Assembly (NCBI GenBank): GCA_020433805.1
Contig: JAGRBZ010000037.1
Location: forward strand, 1 to 34,601
Direction: 5' to 3'
Source: Anaerolineae bacterium
GTDB lineage: Bacteria > Chloroflexota > Anaerolineae > 4572-78 > J111
Length of the DNA: 34,601 nucleotides
Position 1 is the stretch's first letter, and every line of letters begins with the position of its first letter. A program made the position numbers and the translations under genes. The notes under the pieces are model-generated. The model was not told the DNA's origin and searched no databases. It was given only the letters and a program-made list of their open reading frames with translations. This document shows, piece by piece, positions 8,634 through 15,510 of this stretch.

Positions 8634-8682
8634 GGGAGCGACAAAGTTTACTTTGTTGAACAAAGCGAGCTTTGTTGCTCCC
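8634..8682. terminator. Nested hairpin between convergent genes (terminator-like repeat)
   Basis: GGGAGCGACAAAG (8634-8646) pairs with CTTTGTTGCTCCC (8670-8682) with one G-T pair. The loop contains a second inverted repeat, CTTTGTT-G-AACAAAG (8651-8665). It lies between the stop of the LamG gene (+) and the stop of the amidohydrolase gene (-). It may stop transcription from both sides, though there is no clear T-run. The word-like make-up also fits an interspersed repeat. Confidence 0.6.
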
Positions 8683-8690
8683 CATCAGAC

Positions 8691-10316
8691 TCACCGGCCC
8701 GGCCCATCGACGATGCGGCCGGGTTTGGCGTTGGTATGCCGGCCGTCGCGCAGCACCCGCTCCCCGTTAATCCACACGTCGCGGACGCCCACCGACAGTT
8801 GGTGCGGCTCCTCAAACGTGGCCCGATCGCCAATCGTGGTCGGATCGAAAATGACCACATCAGCCGTAAAACCGGGCCGCAGCAGCCCTCTATCATACAG
8901 GCCGAGTCGCTGGGCCACTGCACCACTCATCTTGCGGATAGCATCCTCCAGCGGCAGCACCTGCTCATCGCGCACGTACTTACCCAAAATGCGCGGATAC
9001 GATCCGTAAGCACGCGGATGGTACGGGCCAACCGGTTTGGCCCAGGCCGGGTCTAAACCGCCGGCATCGGTGCCGATAGTCAACCAGGGCAGTTGCAGTT
9101 GTCGTTTGAGATTTTCCTCGTCCATCATAAAGTAGATGGTGTCAATCGACTGCTGTTCAGACAGAAACAGATCAAACGCCGCATCAATCCATTCCTGACC
9201 GCGCATTGTCGCAATCTCCGACAGCCGCTTGCCGATGTATTGCTGGTTCTCCGGCTGCTGAAAGCCGACCGGCATCACGCCGTCCGGTCCACACAAATCG
9301 GCCAGCGCTTCCCAATCGCCGGACGGATTAAGCGCCTCGGCTCGAACTTTGGCGCGGATCTGAGGATCGCGCAGGTTGTCGTAGAAGCGACCGTCTGCCT
9401 CAACCCACGGCGGTAAAATCGACTCCAGCCCCGTCCCGGCAGCGGGGTACGGATACATATCGGCCGTCACGTCGATGCCCTCGGCTCGTGCCTGGTTGAT
9501 AATGTCGATGACCTGCGCCATTTTGGGCCAGTTGCGTTTCCCGGCGGCTTTCAAATGATAAATCTCAACCGAAACATTGGCTCGTCGACCGATTTCAATC
9601 GCTTCTTGAATACCCTCAATCAACCCATCCGCTTCCGAACGAATGTGGGTGATATACACCCCCCCGTATTCGGCCACAACCCGGCAGATATCGACCAACT
9701 CATCAATAGCGATAAAGGCGCTGGGCGGATAGATCAGGGCATGCGAAATACCAAACGCGCCTGCCTCCATCGCCTCGCGCATAACCTGGCGCATCGTCGA
9801 TAATTCCTCAGTGGTGGCCGGTCCCATGGCCATGCCTTTGCCATATTCGCGCAGCGTACCGCCCCCCAAGAAAGATCCGATGTTAGGCGAGACTCCATGC
9901 GCGATCATCCCGTCGAGCCACTGGCGGAAGGATGTCCAACCTTTCATCGTTTCGGCCCATTGGGGAGCTAGCGCCAGAAAGCGATGCTTGGGCACGTCCT
10001 CGATTTTCCCGCCAAACGGAGCCGGCGTCCAGCCTTCACCCATAATTTCGGTCGTAACCCCCTGCGTAATTTTCGAGAGGCAGCGTCCATCGACCATCAG
10101 CGGCAAGATCGAGTGGCTGAGGATGTCGATGAAGCCGGGGCAGACTACCAATCCGGTTGCGTCGACAACTTCCGCTGCCCGTCCCGTATCGATCTGGCCG
10201 GTTGGTGTAATTTCGGCAACCTTATCGCCGGTGAGCGCCACATCGCCGTAGAACCAGGGGTTACCGGTTCCGTCTACAACTTGAGCGCCGCGTATTAAAA
10301 CATCGAAAGTGGTCAT
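8691..10316 (-). CDS. Amidohydrolase, D-aminoacylase / N-acyl-D-amino-acid deacylase family
   Basis: A 541-residue metal-dependent hydrolase of the amidohydrolase superfamily that would cleave N-acyl groups from D-amino acids or a related amide. Seen: the N-terminal strand region with GAQVVDGTGNPWFYGDVALTGD, the metal-site strand PGFIDILSHS, the segment TTEIMGEGWTPAP, His in THIRSE and YHLKAAG, Asp in TIGTDAGG, and a C-terminal GLLRPGFTADVVIFDP strand. The first His of the usual HxH metal motif is Leu (L66-S-H68), so the substrate assignment is uncertain. The start at 10316 has AGGAGG four bases upstream; the in-frame Met at 10349 lies in the palindromic spacer. Confidence 0.85.
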   Translation of the reverse strand: MTTFDVLIRGAQVVDGTGNPWFYGDVALTGDKVAEITPTGQIDTGRAAEVVDATGLVVCPGFIDILSHSILPLMVDGRCLSKITQGVTTEIMGEGWTPAPFGGKIEDVPKHRFLALAPQWAETMKGWTSFRQWLDGMIAHGVSPNIGSFLGGGTLREYGKGMAMGPATTEELSTMRQVMREAMEAGAFGISHALIYPPSAFIAIDELVDICRVVAEYGGVYITHIRSEADGLIEGIQEAIEIGRRANVSVEIYHLKAAGKRNWPKMAQVIDIINQARAEGIDVTADMYPYPAAGTGLESILPPWVEADGRFYDNLRDPQIRAKVRAEALNPSGDWEALADLCGPDGVMPVGFQQPENQQYIGKRLSEIATMRGQEWIDAAFDLFLSEQQSIDTIYFMMDEENLKRQLQLPWLTIGTDAGGLDPAWAKPVGPYHPRAYGSYPRILGKYVRDEQVLPLEDAIRKMSGAVAQRLGLYDRGLLRPGFTADVVIFDPTTIGDRATFEEPHQLSVGVRDVWINGERVLRDGRHTNAKPGRIVDGPGR

Positions 10317-10344
10317 GCTGCCTCCTCTAAAAATAGCTTTGTAA

Positions 10345-10362
10345 GGCAAACTTAAGTTTGCC
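10345..10362. repeat. Perfect 18-base palindrome GGCAAACTTAAGTTTGCC
   Basis: This perfect self-complementary sequence is extended by GTA and TAC on its outer sides, giving about 26 bases with one mismatched pair. It lies 28 bases upstream of the amidohydrolase start. It may be an operator for that gene or the closed form of an interspersed hairpin repeat; the GTA(G)GGCAA-type ends resemble the element at 17170-17357. Confidence 0.7.
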
Positions 10363-10651
10363 CTACGGATGTTTTCATTGTTAGCATCGTCTCATGTGAA
10401 ACTGTCGAGCTTTCTTAAAATGCGGTTGAATCGTGTAATCCAGCTCACACACTTGACTCGTAATAGGGTGTATCTTATAAAATCATTACGCCGATGTATC
10501 TTGGTAGATGGCGTATCATCGAAAATGATTGGGTTAAACTCATATCGATTTTATGTTGACAAACTAAAAAGTCAATCGGAGCGATTTAAGTCGATGTTTA
10601 GCCATAAAATCTTGGCGATAGTTTTGACCTCTGCTTAATGCCATTAGGTCA
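10363..10651. other. AT-rich intergenic region without a convincing gene
   Basis: A frame of 89 codons on the plus strand (10369-10638) has no ribosome binding site and an unremarkable, basic translation, so it was not accepted. The region does hold a promoter-like pair on the plus strand: TTGACT (10453-10458), 17 bases, TATAAA (10476-10481). Downstream is an imperfect stem with arms TACGCC and GGCGTA. A small RNA is conceivable but unproven. Confidence 0.35.
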
Positions 10652-10948
10652 TCATCGGCCCTGGCAGCGCCTTCTCATCCGATTGGTATGATAACGCAGA
10701 TACAAAATCAGTAAGATGCCACTGGCCAGCGTATAGAATGTATGCAAAATCCAAACCGGTCCAACCGGTAGGGTCGAGATGTACAGCCAATGGATCACGT
10801 TGCCGATATTGACCATCAGCACATTGCTCCAACTATAAGAGCGCACATCACACGTCCGATAAACTTTCCAAAGCATCGGAATGTTGCTGCCGGCAAAAAT
10901 CAAGCTCGATATGGTGCCGGCGATAATTGAATATAGGTGCAGATCCAT
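10652..10948 (-). CDS. Small PQ-loop / SemiSWEET-like membrane protein
   Basis: A 98-residue protein with three predicted helices (about residues 6-28, 41-61 and 66-88), which is one three-helix PQ-loop unit. The loop after helix 1 reads SNIPMLWKVYRTCDVRSYSW, the usual arrangement of a PQ-loop motif, with Ile-Pro in place of Pro-Gln. Such single units dimerise to form sugar or small-solute transporters (SemiSWEET), but the substrate is not predictable. The start at 10948 has AGGAGG seven bases upstream. The frame extends to 11161, but that part lacks a binding site and would cross a G/C-skewed spacer. Confidence 0.78.
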   Translation of the reverse strand: MDLHLYSIIAGTISSLIFAGSNIPMLWKVYRTCDVRSYSWSNVLMVNIGNVIHWLYISTLPVGPVWILHTFYTLASGILLILYLRYHTNRMRRRCQGR

Positions 10949-11334
10949 GGGATACCTCCTTTGGATATGCGTTTCTTCATTCAAAGGCCTTACGCAATTT
11001 GTATTTACGGCAAACGGAAGGCACAAATTAGCAATTCGTGCTACAAAACGCCGAGTTTCACACTGACTGCGTAGGTCATAATTCACTATTAACGCCAGTA
11101 TAAGAGAAAACTGAATGAATAGACACACCCAAAGGAGGGGGTGAAGGTTGGGTTTGAGCATCAGCTCGGGTAAGCGAAAGTTGGGGTGGGGTGGGCTTAG
11201 GCATAGGGCGCGTTCAATAGGCCAACTCGGGATGCTGTTGGCCAGGCTGTTGGTATTTCGCCAAAGACTAACCAGTATAACAGAGAATGAAGCCCAAACC
11301 GCGCCTACGAACGTTTGTGACTATTGGGGTATTT
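10949..11334. other. Intergenic region with G-rich tract
   Basis: No gene was accepted in this stretch. Its centre (about 11131-11208) is strongly G-rich on the plus strand, with runs at 11183-11186, 11188-11191, 11193-11195 and 11206-11208 that satisfy a loose G-quadruplex pattern. The short plus-strand frame 11148-11339 looks like a chance frame over this tract. Confidence 0.4.
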
Positions 11335-11350
11335 GTTAGGCATGCCTAAC
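11335..11350. promoter_or_regulatory. Perfect palindrome GTTAGGCATGCCTAAC, DtxR-like operator candidate
   Basis: A 16-base perfect palindrome with TTAG-N6-CTAA architecture, the same half-sites and spacing as the proposed MntR operator at 6152-6167. It sits 14 bases upstream of a TTGACT box in the promoter region of the P1B-type ATPase. Binding by a DtxR-family regulator is inference. Confidence 0.6.
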
Positions 11351-11364
11351 GCCTCAAATTTGCG

Positions 11365-11394
11365 TTGACTAATAACCCTCTTTCTTGATATGCT
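11365..11394 (+). promoter_or_regulatory. Upstream promoter candidate for the metal ATPase
   Basis: TTGACT (11365-11370) and TATGCT (11389-11394) are separated by 18 bases, just downstream of the palindrome. It is weaker than the second candidate at 11422-11449. Confidence 0.4.
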
Positions 11395-11421
11395 ATAGAC
11401 AAGACACTAAAAAAGTGGTTT

Positions 11422-11449
11422 TTGACAAACCGCTTATTTTTGTTAAAAT
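11422..11449 (+). promoter_or_regulatory. Sigma70-type promoter of the metal ATPase
   Basis: TTGACA (11422-11427), a 16-base spacer, then TAAAAT (11444-11449). The following palindrome starts one base after the -10 box, so this promoter is well placed to be repressed. The leader to the ATG at 11536 would be about 80 bases. Confidence 0.7.
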
Positions 11450-11450
11450 A

Positions 11451-11472
11451 AAAAGTAACCTTGGTTACTTTT
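11451..11472. promoter_or_regulatory. Operator candidate: 10-base inverted repeat AAAAGTAACC / GGTTACTTTT
   Basis: The two 10-base arms are perfectly complementary and separated by TT. The element starts right behind the -10 box of the ATPase promoter, a classic repressor position. The half-site GTAACC differs from the TTAG/CTAA palindrome upstream, so a second, different regulator is likely. Confidence 0.7.
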
Positions 11473-11535
11473 AGAATTAATCATACGCACATGCAAATGT
11501 AACGCGTATATTAATAGTGATAGGGTACTTACATT

Positions 11536-14028
11536 ATGTTTACAAAAACAGCTTTACCGCAAGAGAAGCGGGGTACCCATCCTGAAAATCATCTGGATGG
11601 AGAGCCTCATCCCTGCATGGATATTGTCAACGAAACCATGTGCGACGAGCCGGGTATTGTCGGCGTACAACTAGACCCCGACAGCGGCCATATGGCCATC
11701 GACTACGACGCCGATATCATTTCACAACCGGCCGTCGAGCAGATAGCCCACAAAATCGCACCGGCGCTCGATCACAGTTTTGAGACGTGTACAATGCACG
11801 TTAAATCACGCGGCGGGCGGGCCTGCGAATCGTGCGCATTGGCTTTAGAAAACCGATTGCAGAAGCTCGACGGCGTTTGCCGCGTTTCGGCCAGCTATCG
11901 CAGCGGTGTGTTGAGCCTAACTTACGACCACGGCCAGACTTCACCCGATCAGCTACTGCATCATATCAAACAACTCGGTGTTCAAGTGCATCCTTCCCAG
12001 GCAGAACTGCCTGTGGTAGAAACAACACCGGCTGAAACCACACCGGGACAACGCGCCTGGCAGTGGATAACAGAGCAAAATTGGGAAGCGATTTTCACCG
12101 GCGTAACGCTGGTCGCGATGCTGTCGGCCTGGCTGGCCGAATGTCTGGCGCTGGCTCCGGCCATCGCCATAACGCTTTACGTTATCGCCTATATCGCCGG
12201 CGGCGTGTTTGGCGTTAAAGGTGGCCTCGAGTCGCTGCGGGAACGGACCATCGATGTTGACTTGCTGATGGTTTTGGCCGCGCTTGGCGCGGCAGCGGTC
12301 GGTGCGCCGTTTGAAGGAGCGCTGCTGCTGTTCCTCTTCTCGCTCTCGAACGTACTGCAAGATTACGCCATGGATCGCACCCGCAACGCCATCAAAGCAT
12401 TGATGAAGCTGCGCCCCAACCAGGCGACCATCCGGCGCGGCACAGAGTTGGTTACTATGCCGGTTGAAGACGTTGCCCTCGGCGACCGCTTTATCATCAA
12501 ACCCGGCGATCGCATTCCGCTGGACGGCCAAGTCATCGACGGTGAAAGCTCGGTCGATCAGGCGGCCATTACCGGCGAATCGATGCCTGTCGCCAAAAAA
12601 GTGGGCGACACATTGCTGGCCGGGACAATTAACAAAAACGGCAGCCTGGAGGCCGAAGTCACCAAACTGGCGAAAGACTCGACTCTGGCGCGTCTCATCA
12701 AAATGGTCGAAGAAGCGCAGAGCGAGAAAGCCAAAACACAGCGCTTCTTGGATACAGCGGAACAGTATTACGCTACCGGCGTCATCATCTTCACGATTTT
12801 GGTGGCGGCGGTGCCGGTTCTTTTTTTGAATGAAGCCTTCGACAGCGCTTTCTATCGCGCAATGACCGTTATGGTCGCCGCTTCGCCCTGTGCGCTGATT
12901 ATCAGCACGCCGGCTTCGATTCTGTCGGCGATTGGTGCCGGTGCAAGGCGCGGCGTTCTCTTCAAAGGTGGGGCCTATGTTGAGCAAGCCGCCACGATCA
13001 AAGTGATCGCCTTTGACAAAACCGGCACACTCACCGAAGGCAAGCCGCAAGTGACCGACGTCACCCTGTTGGATGAAACGGCATCGGGTCTTAGTGAGAA
13101 CGAACTGCTGGCTCTCGCGGCAGCGGTTGAGTCGAAATCGGAACACGCTCTGGGCCGAGCTACGGTTGAAGCGGCGACCGATCGTGACCTGGCGCTGTCG
13201 GAGGCGCTGGCCTTTGAAGCCGCCACCGGCAAAGGCGCACGCGGTAAGGTCGACGGTCGCGATATTCGCGTCGGCAACCTGCGCTACTTTGCCGATTTCA
13301 ATTCCGTCGGTCTGGCCGAAGCCACCGCTGAGGTCGACCGCTTGAAAGAAGAAGGCAAAACGGCCATTGTTGTCGGCCAAATCGATGACGATGGACAGAC
13401 GGCTCACATGCTGGGTGTCATCGCTTTTGCCGACAAGCTGCGATCTGACGCCGCTGATGTCATCGCCGATTTGAAGTCGCTGGGTGTCGAGCACATCGTC
13501 ATGCTCACCGGCGATAATGAGCGCGTGGCGCAAGCGATTGCCGACGAAATCGGCATCGACGCCTTTTACGCCAACCTGATGCCGGAGGACAAAGTGCGCA
13601 TCGTCAAGCAGCTCGAAGCCGAATACGGCTCTGTAGCGATGGTCGGCGATGGAGTTAACGATGCTCCGGCGCTGGCCAGCGCGACAATCGGAATTGCGAT
13701 GGGAGCCGCCGGTACGGATGTCGCGCTGGAAACCGCCGACGTGGTGCTCATGGCCGATGATTTAAGCAACATCTCTTACGTCATCGCCCTGAGTCGGCAG
13801 ACGCGCAAAACGCTCATTACCAATCTGGGTTTTGCTCTGGCGGCAATCGTGATTATGCTGATCGCTATCTTCACCGCCAACTTCCCCCTGCCTCTAGCGG
13901 TTATCGGGCATGAAGGCGGTACGGTGCTGGTGTCGCTCAACGGGCTGCGGCTGCTGATGTTCAAACGGCAATCTGCCCCATCTAGCCGGCCGCGTTCGTC
14001 TCGACCACAGCTTCAGCCCGCCAGTTGA
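11536..14028 (+). CDS. Heavy-metal P1B-type ATPase, P1B-4-like, with N-terminal metal-binding region
   Basis: An 830-residue metal-exporting ATPase. It has phosphorylation motif DKTGT (Asp494), actuator motif ITGES, and hinge GDGVNDAP. The membrane metal-site motif SPC (450-452) together with HEGGT (792-796) defines subgroup P1B-4 (CoaT/CtpD/PfeT type; Co, Fe and related divalent metals). P1B-4 pumps often lack N-terminal domains. This one has an HMA-like domain with CESC (97-100) and, before it, a second degenerate HMA-like segment with single cysteines (PHPCMD, ETMCDE). No clear ribosome binding site precedes the ATG. The promoter carries two palindromes, and a strong terminator follows, so it is a single-gene unit. 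Confidence 0.93.
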   Translation: MFTKTALPQEKRGTHPENHLDGEPHPCMDIVNETMCDEPGIVGVQLDPDSGHMAIDYDADIISQPAVEQIAHKIAPALDHSFETCTMHVKSRGGRACESCALALENRLQKLDGVCRVSASYRSGVLSLTYDHGQTSPDQLLHHIKQLGVQVHPSQAELPVVETTPAETTPGQRAWQWITEQNWEAIFTGVTLVAMLSAWLAECLALAPAIAITLYVIAYIAGGVFGVKGGLESLRERTIDVDLLMVLAALGAAAVGAPFEGALLLFLFSLSNVLQDYAMDRTRNAIKALMKLRPNQATIRRGTELVTMPVEDVALGDRFIIKPGDRIPLDGQVIDGESSVDQAAITGESMPVAKKVGDTLLAGTINKNGSLEAEVTKLAKDSTLARLIKMVEEAQSEKAKTQRFLDTAEQYYATGVIIFTILVAAVPVLFLNEAFDSAFYRAMTVMVAASPCALIISTPASILSAIGAGARRGVLFKGGAYVEQAATIKVIAFDKTGTLTEGKPQVTDVTLLDETASGLSENELLALAAAVESKSEHALGRATVEAATDRDLALSEALAFEAATGKGARGKVDGRDIRVGNLRYFADFNSVGLAEATAEVDRLKEEGKTAIVVGQIDDDGQTAHMLGVIAFADKLRSDAADVIADLKSLGVEHIVMLTGDNERVAQAIADEIGIDAFYANLMPEDKVRIVKQLEAEYGSVAMVGDGVNDAPALASATIGIAMGAAGTDVALETADVVLMADDLSNISYVIALSRQTRKTLITNLGFALAAIVIMLIAIFTANFPLPLAVIGHEGGTVLVSLNGLRLLMFKRQSAPSSRPRSSRPQLQPAS

Positions 14029-14065
14029 TCAATCATCATGTGTGGCTATAATAGACGTTAAAATC

Positions 14066-14098
14066 AAAAATCCGGGCCGCAGAACGGCCCGGATTTTT
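14066..14098 (+). terminator. Rho-independent terminator of the metal ATPase gene
   Basis: TCCGGGCCG (14071-14079) and CGGCCCGGA (14085-14093) form a GC-rich stem, lengthened by flanking A and T bases, with the loop CAGAA and the run TTTTT right after. It is A-flanked on the left, so it may also work in reverse. Confidence 0.93.
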
Positions 14099-14122
14099 AG
14101 CGCCCAGACAGAGCGCTTTGCT

Positions 14123-14150
14123 TTGACAGGTATTAAAAAAGTACTATTAT
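14123..14150 (+). promoter_or_regulatory. Promoter of the acyl-CoA dehydrogenase gene
   Basis: TTGACA (14123-14128) and TATTAT (14145-14150) are separated by 16 bases, about 30 bases before the start codon. AAGTA and TACTT make a small inverted repeat across the -10 box, which could be an operator half-site pair. Confidence 0.65.
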
Positions 14151-14178
14151 ATACTTAATTAAATAATGAGAGGGCATC

Positions 14179-15351
14179 ATGGAAACAACGGGGTTTGACC
14201 TCTATCAATTTGAACAGTTGCTTAGCGATGAACAGCGCGGGCTGTGCCGCCAGATACGGGCCTATGTTGACAACATTGTTGTGCCAAATATCAACCCTTT
14301 TTGGGAGCGGGCCGAGTATCCGCGCGATATTTTTATGGCTATCAAAGAGTTGCCTATCCTCGGCGGCACGGTCAAAGGCTACGGCTGTGCCGGTTTAGAC
14401 AGCTTGTCGTACGGCTTAGTACAGTACGAACTATCGCGGGGCGACGGTTCGATCTCAACTATCTTCATCGTTCACTCCAGCTTGGCGATGGGGACCATCG
14501 GCTTTTTGGGTTCGGCAGAGCAGCGCGAGCGCTGGCTGCCAGCGATGGCCCGCATGGAAAAAATCGGGGCGTTTGGCCTAACCGAACCGGAACGCGGCTC
14601 CGATGCCTCGCATCTGTTGACCACAGCCCGCCGCGACGGCAACAACTACATTCTCAACGGTGCCAAACGTTGGATAGGTAACGCTTCCTTTGCCGACCTG
14701 CTCATCATCTGGGCCAGAGATGAAGATGGCGGCTTTAGCGGCTTTGTTTTAGAAAATCCAACCCAACTCCCCGGCGTCCAAATCACCAACATCCCCAACA
14801 AAATCGGCAAACGCGCAGTTCCCAACGCCGACATTATCATGGAAAATGTTCGCGTTCCGGCTGAAAATCGGCTGGAAGGCTGCACCAAATTTAAAGATAT
14901 CACCAAAATTTTGACCTACTCGCGCTACGGTGTTACCTGGGAAGCCATTGGCCTGGCCGCCGGCTGCTTCGAGCATGCGCTGCGCTACACCAAAGAACGC
15001 CAACAGTTTGATCGACCCATTGCCAGCTTCCAGCTCGTCCAGCAAAAGCTGGTCGAAATGGCTGCCGAGGTCAGCTATCTTCAATTCTTTGGGTATCATC
15101 TGGCCCAACTTATGGAAAACGACCAACTTACCATTGGCCAGGTGGCGATGGCCAAATACAGCGCCACCACCAAAGCCAGGCGTGTGGCCCAATTGGGCCG
15201 GGAAGTGCTGGGCGGAAACGGCATCTTGCTCGACTACACCGTCGCTCGTCTCTTCACCGACGCCGAAGCCATCTACTCCTACGAAGGCACCGCCGACATC
15301 AACCTGTTGATTGCCGGTCGTGAAATTACCGGATTAAGTGCAATTGTATAG
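14179..15351 (+). CDS. Acyl-CoA dehydrogenase, glutaryl-CoA dehydrogenase-like
   Basis: A 390-residue FAD-dependent acyl-CoA dehydrogenase that introduces the 2,3-double bond of an acyl-CoA. Seen: the substrate/flavin-side motif GAFGLTEPERGSDA, the NGAKRWIGN strand, the TWEAIGLAAGCFEHALRYTKERQQFDRPIASFQ helix region, REVLGGNGI, and YEGTADINLLIAGREITG with the putative catalytic base Glu369. The whole layout is closest to glutaryl-CoA dehydrogenases and plant ACX4-like short-chain enzymes. Whether it also decarboxylates is not decided here. GAGAGGG lies four bases before the ATG. The 3-hydroxyacyl-CoA dehydrogenase gene follows after a 159-base repeat spacer, pointing to a beta-oxidation-type pathway. 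Confidence 0.9.
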   Translation: METTGFDLYQFEQLLSDEQRGLCRQIRAYVDNIVVPNINPFWERAEYPRDIFMAIKELPILGGTVKGYGCAGLDSLSYGLVQYELSRGDGSISTIFIVHSSLAMGTIGFLGSAEQRERWLPAMARMEKIGAFGLTEPERGSDASHLLTTARRDGNNYILNGAKRWIGNASFADLLIIWARDEDGGFSGFVLENPTQLPGVQITNIPNKIGKRAVPNADIIMENVRVPAENRLEGCTKFKDITKILTYSRYGVTWEAIGLAAGCFEHALRYTKERQQFDRPIASFQLVQQKLVEMAAEVSYLQFFGYHLAQLMENDQLTIGQVAMAKYSATTKARRVAQLGREVLGGNGILLDYTVARLFTDAEAIYSYEGTADINLLIAGREITGLSAIV

Positions 15352-15356
15352 AGAGG

Positions 15357-15488
15357 GTTAGTTGGTCAGTTGGTTAGTTAGATGAATGGAGGTTGATTGG
15401 TTGGTTCGTTAGCGGATTGCTACCTAACTATCCAATCACCCAACTATCCAACAAACTATCTATCCAACTATCCAACCTTCCACTAAAC
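15357..15488. repeat. Intergenic TTGG/CCAA-word inverted repeat
   Basis: The left half (15357-15412) is made of GTTGGTTAGTT-like words. The right half (15421-15488) is made of CCAACTATCCAA-like words, their complement. Together they can fold into a long imperfect hairpin between the acyl-CoA dehydrogenase and hydroxyacyl-CoA dehydrogenase genes. It does not code. Confidence 0.8.
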
Positions 15489-15510
15489 CGTCTATTTTTA
15501 GGAGAGAACT

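Noticed and set aside
10369..10638. 89-codon plus-strand frame between the amidohydrolase and PQ-loop genes
   Set aside because: It has no binding site and no domain pattern, and it begins next to the palindromic repeat. It was kept only as an intergenic note.
11953..13533. Long antisense open frame (526 codons) opposite the metal ATPase
   Set aside because: It is the mirror of a clear P1B-type ATPase. Its translation is Arg/Gln/Gly/Phe-rich without any recognisable domain, as expected from the codon bias of the real gene.
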